A stretch of DNA of 64,000 nt from Riemerella anatipestifer ATCC 11845 = DSM 15868 (GTDB taxonomy: Bacteria; Bacteroidota; Bacteroidia; Flavobacteriales; Weeksellaceae): contig NC_017045.1 of NCBI RefSeq assembly GCF_000252855.1, positions 1,736,001 through 1,800,000 of the forward strand, in the 5' to 3' direction. The notes beneath the pieces are model-generated. The model worked only from the letters and a program-made list of their open reading frames with translations, did not search any database and was not told the DNA's origin. A program made the translations under genes and the position numbers. Positions 44,136-52,031 of the stretch are shown piece after piece. Position 1 is the stretch's first letter. Each line of letters opens with the position of its first letter.

Positions 44136-44180
44136 AATTTATCGTTTATGATTAGACATAATTTTCCCTCTAAGGGTCTG

Positions 44181-44188
44181 CAAAGGTA
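44181..44188 (-). promoter_or_regulatory. -7 element of the rplM operon
   Basis: Minus strand TACCTTTG; a TTTTC about 18 bases upstream may be the -33 element. The leader is about 45 bases. Confidence 0.6.
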
Positions 44189-44286
44189 AGAATATTTTTT
44201 TAATTGAAAAAATACAACTGTAAAATTTTGAGTGCTATAGCTTTTGATAGATGTTTGTGCTGATAAATTTTGTTTTACTAAACAAT

Positions 44287-44311
44287 AAAGCTCTTTCCAT
44301 GAAAGAGCTTT
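44287..44311 (-). terminator. Terminator after the sufT-like gene
   Basis: Perfect ten-base arms AAAGCTCTTT (44287-44296) and AAAGAGCTTT (44302-44311); TTTATTGTTT follows on the minus strand. Confidence 0.82.
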
Positions 44312-44332
44312 TATATTATCGAAGTTTATTTT

Positions 44333-44662
44333 TTATAGCATACCTAGCTCAAATCGAGCTTCCTCGCTCATCATATCTTTTGTCCACGAAGGTTCAAAGG
44401 TAAGTTCTAAATCTACCTCGTTTACGCCTTCTACTTCGCTCACCTTTTCTTTCACTTCTTGAGGGAGAGATTCTGCTACGGGGCAGTTAGGTGTAGTAAG
44501 TGTCATAACTACTTTCACCTTGCCTTCATCTGAAATTTGAACATCGTACACTAGCCCTAATTCATAGATGTCTACAGGTATTTCTGGGTCATAGACTGTT
44601 TTGAGGGTCTTTATGATTTCCTCTCCTATCTCTGCGATTTGTTCGTCTGTATATTTCATCAT
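44333..44662 (-). CDS. DUF59/MIP18-family Fe-S assembly protein (SufT-like)
   Basis: A 109-residue protein that would help load iron-sulfur clusters onto target enzymes. The family blocks are LKTVYDPEIPVDIYELGLVYD, MTLTTPNCPVAESLP with the functional cysteine, and the C-terminal EPSWTKDMMSEEARFELG. The first two codons are both Met; either may be used. It is third in a minus-strand run after the SpmA/B fusion and the exonuclease (gaps 3 and 16 bases), suggesting one transcript ending at the hairpin at 44287. Confidence 0.9.
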   Translation of the reverse strand: MMKYTDEQIAEIGEEIIKTLKTVYDPEIPVDIYELGLVYDVQISDEGKVKVVMTLTTPNCPVAESLPQEVKEKVSEVEGVNEVDLELTFEPSWTKDMMSEEARFELGML

Positions 44663-44678
44663 TTCTCTAAATAATTCG

Positions 44679-45377
44679 TTAGTCTTCTGACAAACTCAAT
44701 AAATCTTCTTGCCTTAACTTTCTAAAAATATTCGCCAAAGTTAAAACATCTTTTTCACAATATTTAATAATTCTAGGTAAATCTTTTTCTTTATAATATA
44801 TTTCGGCAACCATAGAACCATCTATATCGTCTTTGGGAGTAGGAACGCCAAAAATATGAGCCATTAGTTCCAGTGATATAAAACTTTTATAATCTCCGAA
44901 TTTCCATAGCTCCAAAGTATCTAAATGTGGAACTTCCCAAGGTTTCTTTCCGAATAACTGAAATGGGGAAGGAGGTATCATACCATTAACTAAAAATCTT
45001 CTTGCAATCCAAGGGAAGTCAAATTCTTTTCCGTTGTGTGCACATAGAATAACATTAGTAAGGCGAGTGCTATTGAATATAGCTCCGAATTCTTCTAGTA
45101 ATTTTTTTTCGTTATCCCCAGCGAAACTTCTTATTTTAAGCGTTTCGTTTCGGTCTATCATTCCTACAGAAATACAGATTATTTTTCCAAATTCTGCCAT
45201 TACGCCTGCCCTTTGATGATAGAAATCTTCTGCGGTTATCTCTTCCTTGCGTTGATGTAAGGTTTTTTTATCCCAAAGATTTTGTTCTTCAGTTGGGAGG
45301 TTTTGCCAGCTTTCTTCTTGAGGTACAGTTTCTATATCTAAAAATAAGATTCGTTCTATAGGGATTTGTTTAATCAT
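44679..45377 (-). CDS. DEDD 3'-5' exonuclease (PolB-exonuclease-like)
   Basis: A 232-residue nuclease of the RNase H fold. The metal-binding carboxylates of the DEDD family are visible: Asp14-x-Glu16 in FLDIETVP, the HNGKEFDFPW motif near residue 115, and YCEKDVLTLANIFR near 210 with the final Asp preceded by Tyr-Cys-Glu-Lys (DEDDy type). It fits the predicted PolB-like exonuclease family (PF10108). It starts three bases after the SpmA/B stop. Substrate, DNA or RNA, is not decided by sequence. Confidence 0.85.
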   Translation of the reverse strand: MIKQIPIERILFLDIETVPQEESWQNLPTEEQNLWDKKTLHQRKEEITAEDFYHQRAGVMAEFGKIICISVGMIDRNETLKIRSFAGDNEKKLLEEFGAIFNSTRLTNVILCAHNGKEFDFPWIARRFLVNGMIPPSPFQLFGKKPWEVPHLDTLELWKFGDYKSFISLELMAHIFGVPTPKDDIDGSMVAEIYYKEKDLPRIIKYCEKDVLTLANIFRKLRQEDLLSLSED

Positions 45378-45380
45378 ATT

Positions 45381-46784
45381 TTATCCAAAAAATAAATAAG
45401 CTAATGTAATAGAAGTGATAATACCTACTAAGTCTGCTAGAAGCATAGTGCCAACTGTATAGCGAGTATTTCTAATACCCACGGCTCCAAAATAAACAGC
45501 AATAACATAGAAAGTGGTGTCAGAACTTCCTTGTAAAATTCCAGCCAATCTAGAAGGGAATGAGTCAGCTCCGAAGGTAGCCATCGTATCTACCATCATA
45601 CCTCTTGCTCCAGAGCCCGAAAGTGGTTTTATGAGTGCGGTAGGAAGTCCATCTACAAATCTAGTGTCTAGACTTACCATATCAGCAATCCATTTCATTC
45701 CATCTATAATGATGTGGAATACTCCCGAAGTTCTTAAAAGGGAAATGGCAATGAGCATTCCTACTAAATAAGGTATGATTTTAACACACACCGAGAAGCC
45801 TTCTTTAGCTCCTTCTACAAAAGCATCAAAAATGTTGATTTTTTTATAAATACCTCCAAGCACAATGGCAAAGAATATCAGAAGGATAATACCATTACTT
45901 AAAACTTTACTAAAGTTATCTAGCTCCTCTTTATTTAATTGAACAAGAAATAAGACCAATCCAGCTATAACAGCAGAAATACCACCTAAATACATCAATA
46001 CCACAGGCTGAAGTAAATTGATTTTTTGTCTTATAGAAACTAATATCATTGATGCCATGGTGGCTGCAAAAGTAGCTATCATACAAGGTAAGAATATATC
46101 CGTAGGTGTGGCAGAGCCCATAGATGCCCTTATAGCAATAATGGATACGGGAATAAGGGTGAGCCCACTAGCGTGCAGACAGAGAAACATAATCTGGGCA
46201 TTACTGGCTTTATCTTTTTCTGGATTTAGAGATTGTAGACTATCCATTGCCTTAAGACCAAAAGGAGTGGCGGCATTGTCTAGCCCTAAAAGATTGGCGG
46301 AAAAATTAAGCATCATATGTCCAAATGCAGTGTGGTTTTTAGGAACTTCTGGGAAGAGTTTAGAGAAAAAAGGCTGTATCATTCTACTTAATAAGTTGAT
46401 GCCCCCAGCCTTTTCTGCAATACTCATAAAGCCCATAAAAAGCGTCATAATACCTATAAGACCTATACATATATCTACGGCAGTTTTGCTCGTGCCTATC
46501 ACACCATCGGTTTCTTGTATTCTGTAAACTTTAACATTATTGCTGTTAGGTTGATATTCGTAATGAATACCTTTATTTATAAAAACAGGTGTAGTTTGAA
46601 AACTTTCTATAGCATTGGGGTGGAATTCGTTAATTGGTTTAGTAGTGATATTTACGGTATCTCCACCTTTGCCCACTACCATATCATTATAGATAGCTTT
46701 GTAGTTGTCTGATAATATATACTTTACTCCAGCTACCACGATAGCTACTAAAATAAATGCACTCCAAATTCTACTTAAAACCAT
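45381..46784 (-). CDS. SpmA-SpmB fusion, nucleoside-recognition (Gate) domain membrane protein
   Basis: A 467-residue membrane protein combining the two halves, SpmA and SpmB, that are separate genes in Bacillus. Each half carries a Gate domain: GLIGIMTLFMGFMSIAEKAG and LNFSANLLGLDNAATPFGLK in the first; VKIIPYLVGMLIAISLLRTSG and SGSGARGMMVDTMATFGADS in the second. In Bacillus these proteins act in spore-core dehydration; non-sporing Bacteroidetes have the fusion, where a transport role is supposed but unproven. It is the first gene of the run with the exonuclease and SufT-like genes. Confidence 0.88.
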   Translation of the reverse strand: MVLSRIWSAFILVAIVVAGVKYILSDNYKAIYNDMVVGKGGDTVNITTKPINEFHPNAIESFQTTPVFINKGIHYEYQPNSNNVKVYRIQETDGVIGTSKTAVDICIGLIGIMTLFMGFMSIAEKAGGINLLSRMIQPFFSKLFPEVPKNHTAFGHMMLNFSANLLGLDNAATPFGLKAMDSLQSLNPEKDKASNAQIMFLCLHASGLTLIPVSIIAIRASMGSATPTDIFLPCMIATFAATMASMILVSIRQKINLLQPVVLMYLGGISAVIAGLVLFLVQLNKEELDNFSKVLSNGIILLIFFAIVLGGIYKKINIFDAFVEGAKEGFSVCVKIIPYLVGMLIAISLLRTSGVFHIIIDGMKWIADMVSLDTRFVDGLPTALIKPLSGSGARGMMVDTMATFGADSFPSRLAGILQGSSDTTFYVIAVYFGAVGIRNTRYTVGTMLLADLVGIITSITLAYLFFG

Positions 46785-46916
46785 AATCTGAAAAAAATTT
46801 GGATAAAAGTAAGTGTTTTTAGCTAAATCTGAAAAAAGAAAAATTCATTAATTGAAAAAAGTTTTAGGTATGATGATATAAAGCACCATTTAAAGATGAA
46901 ATATTGATATTTTGGC

Positions 46917-46924
46917 TATCTTTG
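46917..46924 (+). promoter_or_regulatory. -7 element of ugd
   Basis: TATCTTTG, 20 bases before the ATG at 46945. The longer frame starting at 46912 would be cut by this element, supporting the later start. Confidence 0.6.
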
Positions 46925-46944
46925 CGAATAAATTATTGTATAAT

Positions 46945-48255
46945 ATGAATATTACTATAGTGGGTACTGGCTATGTAGGATTAGTTACAGGTACAACATT
47001 GGCAGAACTAGGAAATACAGTTTACTGTGTTGACATAGATGAAAAAAAGGTTGAGGGAATGAAAAAAGGTATCGTTCCTATTTATGAGCCTAATTTAGAG
47101 GAAATGTTTTTGAGAAACATTCAAGCACAGAGATTATTTTTTACTACCAATTTAAAAGAAGCTGTTGACCAAAGTGAAGTGATTTATTTAGCTTTGCCAA
47201 CGCCTCCAGGGGAAGATGGCTCAGCAGATTTGTCCTATGTCCTTAAAGTAGCTAACGATATAGGCGATATTATTACAGAATATAAAGTTATTGTTAATAA
47301 ATCCACAGTGCCTGTAGGAACGGCAGATAAAGTTAGAAGTGCTATAGCTGCTAAGACTCAAATACCGTTTGATGTGGTATCTAATCCAGAGTTTCTTAGG
47401 GAAGGTTTTGCGGTGGAAGACTCCATGAATCCTGCTAGAGTAGTGGTGGGAAGTTCTTCTGAAAAGGCGAGAGAGATTATGGCAAAAATATATCAGCCAT
47501 TTACCAATACGGGTGTTCCGATTATTTTTATGGATGAAAAATCTTCGGAACTTACAAAGTATGCAGCTAATTCTTTCTTAGCAGTTAAAATTACTTTTAT
47601 GAACGAAATCGCAAATTTCTGCGAAAGAGTAGGAGCTGATGTAGATAAGGTAAGGCTAGGAATGGGCAGTGATGATAGGATAGGACACCGTTTCTTATTC
47701 CCTGGTATTGGGTATGGTGGTAGCTGCTTTCCTAAAGATGTAAAGGCATTGATAAAATCTGGTAAAGAAGCTGATTTTAATTTCCAAATATTAGAAGCGA
47801 CTGAAAATGTAAACCAAAATCAAAAAGTTATTTTGGTGTCAGAAATAGAAAAATATTTTGGAGGGAATCTAAAATGTAAAAAGATAGCACTTTGGGGCTT
47901 GGCTTTTAAAGCGAATACAGATGATATTAGAGAGGCTTCTTCTTTAGATAATATTAAAATTTTATTAGAAAAAGGAGCTACAATTACAGCTTATGATGCG
48001 ATAGCAGAGTCTAATGTGAAAAAAGTGCTGGGAGATAAAATAACCTATGCAAGTGATATGTATTCTGCATTAGAAGGAGCTGATGCTTTATTGATAGCTA
48101 CGGAATGGTCAGAATTTAAAAATCCTAACTTTGATTTGATGGCAGAAAAAATGAACGGTAAAGCTATTTTTGATGGTAGAAATATGTTTGCCTTAGAACA
48201 AGTAGAAGGAACAGGTTTCTATTATAAGAGTATAGGTAGAAAGACTTTAGGGTAA
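46945..48255 (+). CDS. ugd: UDP-glucose 6-dehydrogenase
   Basis: Oxidises UDP-glucose to UDP-glucuronate with two NAD, supplying surface polysaccharides. The ATG at 46945 starts MNITIVGTGYVGLVTGTTLA, the Rossmann loop GxGYVG. The catalytic cysteine is in GIGYGGSCFPKDVKALI (about residue 260), with the substrate-binding SNPEFLREG and NEIANFCERVGAD. C-terminal UDP-binding domain: KIALWGLAFKANTDDIREAS. At 436 residues it is the standard length. It is an isolated plus-strand gene; convergent with a SafE-like gene 10 bases away. Confidence 0.95.
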   Translation: MNITIVGTGYVGLVTGTTLAELGNTVYCVDIDEKKVEGMKKGIVPIYEPNLEEMFLRNIQAQRLFFTTNLKEAVDQSEVIYLALPTPPGEDGSADLSYVLKVANDIGDIITEYKVIVNKSTVPVGTADKVRSAIAAKTQIPFDVVSNPEFLREGFAVEDSMNPARVVVGSSSEKAREIMAKIYQPFTNTGVPIIFMDEKSSELTKYAANSFLAVKITFMNEIANFCERVGADVDKVRLGMGSDDRIGHRFLFPGIGYGGSCFPKDVKALIKSGKEADFNFQILEATENVNQNQKVILVSEIEKYFGGNLKCKKIALWGLAFKANTDDIREASSLDNIKILLEKGATITAYDAIAESNVKKVLGDKITYASDMYSALEGADALLIATEWSEFKNPNFDLMAEKMNGKAIFDGRNMFALEQVEGTGFYYKSIGRKTLG

Positions 48256-48265
48256 ATACACTCTT

Positions 48266-49003
48266 TTAATGACAACTATGATGTCCCTTGTTTTCAGGGG
48301 ACATTTTGTTTTCTATGCTAAGAGCTTCTTTCTTTGGTGATAAATAAGGGATTCCTAACTCTAAACCTCTTAGTATAAAGAGCCCACCCAAGATAAGCAT
48401 TACTACAGGCATTATTTTTAGGATTTTATTTCTAGTAGCTATATTAAGCATGTTACCTAATAAAACAGTAATAAACATAAAAGGGAAAGTTCCTAGTCCA
48501 AATAACATCATAAATAATCCTCCTTGTATAGCTCCACCAGCTGCTAGAGATGCTGCCAAGGCTACATAAACCATTCCACATGGTAAAAAGCCATTAAGCA
48601 CTCCTGTTAAAAACCTTGAGGAGTAATCGGTTTTGGATAATAATTTTCCTAGGTTGAGTTTTATTTTTAATAGAAATTTCGAGAGAAAAGGTATTTTAGA
48701 AGCAAAATCTCCGTTCCCGAAAGAAAAAAGAGCCATTATGATTAAAATGATTCCTGCAAAAATGGTAAGCCAACCTTGAACTCCCGCTAGCTGAAAGCCT
48801 TCTCCAATTAGTCCTAGTAAAATTCCCAATATAGAATAAGTGAAAATTCTTCCTAATTGATAGGTTATATTTTGAAGATGAAAGTTAACCTGTTTTTTTC
48901 TTGAAAGTCCTAAAGAAAGAGCTATAGGTCCGCACATACCAATACAATGGAGTCCTGTTGTGAAACCCAAAGTAAGTGCTGCTATGATGAGAGTTATTTC
49001 CAT
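48266..49003 (-). CDS. SafE/DsbD-like membrane protein of the cbb3 cluster
   Basis: A 245-residue protein with six or seven membrane helices. GLHCIGMCGPIALSLGL near the N-terminus holds the Cys-x3-Cys pair of the UreH/DsbD_2 transmembrane family, and GFLPCGMVYVALAASLAAG is the second family block. It follows ccoH with a 10-base overlap; in Bacteroidetes it regularly closes the cbb3 oxidase assembly cluster, probably in copper or haem-thiol handling. A His-rich end (GHHSCH) could bind copper. Confidence 0.83.
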   Translation of the reverse strand: MEITLIIAALTLGFTTGLHCIGMCGPIALSLGLSRKKQVNFHLQNITYQLGRIFTYSILGILLGLIGEGFQLAGVQGWLTIFAGIILIIMALFSFGNGDFASKIPFLSKFLLKIKLNLGKLLSKTDYSSRFLTGVLNGFLPCGMVYVALAASLAAGGAIQGGLFMMLFGLGTFPFMFITVLLGNMLNIATRNKILKIMPVVMLILGGLFILRGLELGIPYLSPKKEALSIENKMSPENKGHHSCH

Positions 49004-49452
49004 ACTAGGTCGTAGTCTATTTGATAATCTTTGTTATCTTTTGTCCACATTAGTTTTAGAATATAGCCTCCTGGAACTAAAACCTTTTTAGGAATGAGAA
49101 AGGAATTATTAACATCTAAAGTCATGTCCTTTTTTACATCTAACTTTTGGTCATCTATTCTATAGAGAACAAATTTTATTTTAGTATTTTGATTATTATT
49201 CTCCGAAGGAAATACGATACTTATTCCATGAGGTGTTTGCTGATATTTAGGAGCATTCTCAATCGTAGACGCATTTTTCTTAGCATCTATTACACTTTGG
49301 TAGGCTAGTTCATCTTCATAATAATTATCCGAAACCAATTCAGAATTCTGCTGCCCATGAGAGAATACAAATATGAGATAAAGAATAAATAGTATAAACG
49401 AGCCTAATGCAGCTACAACTCCATGTGCCCAAGTGAACTTAAAATTTTTCAT
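48994..49452 (-). CDS. ccoH: FixH/CcoH-family cbb3 oxidase assembly protein
   Basis: A 152-residue single-pass inner-membrane protein: cytoplasmic stub, one helix (about 10-30, GVVAALGSFILFILYLIFVF), then a periplasmic domain with YYEDELAYQSVIDAKKNAS, the conserved part of FixH. It supports assembly of the cbb3 oxidase. The gene begins right at the end of ccoG and overlaps the SafE-like gene, all in the operon. Confidence 0.88.
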   Translation of the reverse strand: MKNFKFTWAHGVVAALGSFILFILYLIFVFSHGQQNSELVSDNYYEDELAYQSVIDAKKNASTIENAPKYQQTPHGISIVFPSENNNQNTKIKFVLYRIDDQKLDVKKDMTLDVNNSFLIPKKVLVPGGYILKLMWTKDNKDYQIDYDLVWK

Positions 49453-50895
49453 TTAAAATTGCAAATTAAATTCTCCTTCAAAATAAGTTTCAAAAGTAGT
49501 GAGTAACTTGCCGTCTTTATCATAGACACCAATTACTAAATTCTGTTTAGAAAGTTTTATTTCTTTTTTAGGGAAGCTAATATTTACCGTTCCCTTTTCC
49601 ATTTTATCTCTCTTTAATACTATTTTGCTAGAACCTCCATATTTTATAACGCCATTAGCAGGTTCTAAAACTTTAAAGGTTACTACATAGTCCTTGCTAG
49701 ACTTATTAAGCAAGGTGTAATTGTAAGTGTTGGTAATTTCGTTATCAGATATAAAGAATGTACTTCCAGCAGGTTTAATAAATTTAGCCTCCATACTTCC
49801 TCTATTGTATAAAAGGAACGATACAAAAGTCATCAATGCTATTAAAACTGCAGTGTAAGCTTTCATTCTAGAGGTGAATTTAAACCTTCTACCTTGTTCT
49901 ATTTCATTTTCGGTAGCGTATCTTATCAGCCCTTTAGGTAAGCCCACCTTTTCCATAACTTCATTACAAGCATCTATACATGCCGTACAATTAATACATT
50001 CTAATTGTTGTCCATTTCTAATATCTATTCCCGTTGGACATACTACTACACATTGGTTACAATCAATACAGTCTCCTTTACCTTCGGCAGCTCTGTCTTC
50101 ATTCTTACGCCATTTAGAACGATTTTCACCTCTCTTAAAATCGTAGTAAACATTGATGGTTTGCTTATCTATAAGAACACCTTGTAGTCTTCCGTATGGA
50201 CAAACAAGTGTACATACCTGTTCTCTAAACCAAGCGAATACTAAATAAAAGGCTGCGGTGAAAAGTAGCATTACCAAAAAGTTGGTAGGGTATTTTATAG
50301 GACCTTCTTTCATTATTCTAAAAACCTCTTCGTAACCTACAATGTACGTGAACATAAAATGAGTTACAACCAAAGAAATAATGATATAGATTGTCCATTT
50401 AAGCCCTCTTTTTCTTATTTTTTCAGAATTCCAAGGCTGTTGGTCTAGTTTTATTTGCTTGTTTCTGTCGCCCTCAATCCAATATTCTATCTTACGGAAT
50501 ACATTTTCCATAAAAATGGTTTGTGGGCAAATCCAACCGCAGAATATTCTTCCAAAAACAACGGTAAATAGAATGATGAACACTATAGAAGTGACTGCTC
50601 CTAGAGCGAGAATGAAAAAATCCTGAGGATAAAAAGGTTGTCCTACAATAAAGAACTCTCTATCAAGGATATTTATTAGAAGAAATGGATTTCCGTTTAT
50701 TTTAATAAACGGAAGAATAAAAAATATGGCTAATAAAAAAATACTAACATAGTTCCTATAATCAGTAAACTTACCTTTGGGTTTCTTGGGATATACCCAT
50801 TTTCTTTTCCCTGTGTTATCCATGGTTCCTACAGAATCACGGAAGGTGGAAGCTTCTATTACAGCTCCTGTGCCTTGTACTTCTTTATCAGCCAT
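49453..50895 (-). CDS. ccoG: Cytochrome c oxidase accessory protein CcoG
   Basis: A 480-residue membrane iron-sulfur protein that reduces copper for cbb3 assembly. N-terminal membrane region with the FCGWICPQTIFMENVF motif (about 125), a further CTLVCPYG, then a 4Fe-4S ferredoxin pair: CIDCNQCVVVCP and CINCTACIDACNEVMEKV. A C-terminal IgG-like periplasmic domain (about 370-480) follows. Directly upstream of ccoH and 27 bases after ccoP. Confidence 0.95.
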   Translation of the reverse strand: MADKEVQGTGAVIEASTFRDSVGTMDNTGKRKWVYPKKPKGKFTDYRNYVSIFLLAIFFILPFIKINGNPFLLINILDREFFIVGQPFYPQDFFILALGAVTSIVFIILFTVVFGRIFCGWICPQTIFMENVFRKIEYWIEGDRNKQIKLDQQPWNSEKIRKRGLKWTIYIIISLVVTHFMFTYIVGYEEVFRIMKEGPIKYPTNFLVMLLFTAAFYLVFAWFREQVCTLVCPYGRLQGVLIDKQTINVYYDFKRGENRSKWRKNEDRAAEGKGDCIDCNQCVVVCPTGIDIRNGQQLECINCTACIDACNEVMEKVGLPKGLIRYATENEIEQGRRFKFTSRMKAYTAVLIALMTFVSFLLYNRGSMEAKFIKPAGSTFFISDNEITNTYNYTLLNKSSKDYVVTFKVLEPANGVIKYGGSSKIVLKRDKMEKGTVNISFPKKEIKLSKQNLVIGVYDKDGKLLTTFETYFEGEFNLQF

Positions 50896-50922
50896 ATTGA
50901 TGTGAAATTATTTTATGGTACA

Positions 50923-51801
50923 CTAGTTCTCCCACTCCACTTCATCACCTTGAGGTATTGCACCTCCTTCGGACTGAGTGATAGGAGCTTTTTCTTGATT
51001 GATATGGTAAACATAAGCTGCTACTTTTTCTATATCAAATCCTGTTAAGATACCATTTTTTCCGAAAGCTTGCATTGCAGGATTATTAGGTGATCCATTT
51101 TCTACCATATAGAATATTTGCCTAAATACAGAGTTTTCTGTATGGTTTATCCAATGATTATCTGTAAGATTAGGACCTATACCACCTCTTCCTCCATCTC
51201 CATGGCAAGATACACAGTTAGTTTTGAAAATCTCCTCCCCTTCAGCAATGTTATCTGCAGAATATACAGCGTTATCAATTGTAGGAGGAGGGGTATCTTT
51301 CATCCATTGTTCTATACTTGCAAGTTGTTCTTTATGCTCCACTTCATACTCTTTGTCTGGGTGTGCAAAGTCTGTGAAAGAGAATGCTACAATATAGATA
51401 ACTAGATATGCAAATCCCAACCAAAATAATCCTAACCACCATTTAGGTAACTGGTTGTCTAGCTCCATAATACCATCAAAACCGTGATCTATAATAATAT
51501 CTTTCTCCTCGGATACAGACTGCTTTTTGAAAGCACTATCCCAAAGTCTTTTCCAGTAAGGTATTTTCTTCTCTTCTAAGTAAGCCTTTTTAGCCTCATC
51601 AGAAAGTTTAGCGAAGTTTTGATTTTCAATTAAATCTCCAATAGCACCATGTATCATTGCTAAAATGACACTAATAACTACCGTTCCCCAAAAGTAAGGT
51701 GAAGTAATAAAAGAGGCATTCTGAACGAACATATAATACACAATAAATAATATTGTAAGTATTACTAAAATGTTCACATAAACGGGCGTTCTTTGTTTCA
51801 T
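50923..51801 (-). CDS. ccoP: cbb3 oxidase subunit III, mono-haem CcoP
   Basis: A 292-residue protein: two N-terminal hydrophobic segments (about 8-25 and 33-50), a cytoplasmic part with KIPYWKRLWDSAF, a further helix (WWLGLFWLGFAYLVIYIVAF), and one cytochrome c domain with a single CxxCH (Cys196-V-S-Cys199-His200). Proteobacterial CcoP has two such haem sites, so this form carries only one. NPAMQAFGKNG supplies the distal Met. It passes electrons to the NO core. Followed by ccoG, preceded by ccoQ. Confidence 0.93.
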   Translation of the reverse strand: MKQRTPVYVNILVILTILFIVYYMFVQNASFITSPYFWGTVVISVILAMIHGAIGDLIENQNFAKLSDEAKKAYLEEKKIPYWKRLWDSAFKKQSVSEEKDIIIDHGFDGIMELDNQLPKWWLGLFWLGFAYLVIYIVAFSFTDFAHPDKEYEVEHKEQLASIEQWMKDTPPPTIDNAVYSADNIAEGEEIFKTNCVSCHGDGGRGGIGPNLTDNHWINHTENSVFRQIFYMVENGSPNNPAMQAFGKNGILTGFDIEKVAAYVYHINQEKAPITQSEGGAIPQGDEVEWEN

Positions 51802-51807
51802 AATTTC

Positions 51808-52002
51808 TTAATTTTTAGAACTGTTTTGTATTTCATCATCTAAAGGAGCATTAGCTTCGTCTTGATAAAACTTTTTAGGTTTACTCATTACATAATATAC
51901 CACTCCTATAAAAAATATTATGAATATGATAAGTGCTAGGCTTTGGTAAAAGCCAGTACCTTCTGTATTAGACAATATATCTTTAAAGTTTTGTGGTATC
52001 AT
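51808..52002 (-). CDS. ccoQ: Small CcoQ-like cbb3 oxidase subunit
   Basis: A 64-residue single-helix protein (LALIIFIIFFIGVVYYVMSK, about 22-41) with an acidic C-terminal tail, in the normal place between ccoNO and ccoP. The sequence is short and weakly conserved; the name rests on size, the YYVMSKPKKFY-type basic end of the helix and position. Confidence 0.8.
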   Translation of the reverse strand: MIPQNFKDILSNTEGTGFYQSLALIIFIIFFIGVVYYVMSKPKKFYQDEANAPLDDEIQNSSKN

Positions 52003-52031
52003 TGTTTGTATGCTCCTTTAGTGATAACAAT

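Noticed and set aside
44679-46784. SpmA/B fusion plus exonuclease as evidence of sporulation
   Set aside because: No sporulation genes are present and the fusion is common in non-sporing Bacteroidetes.
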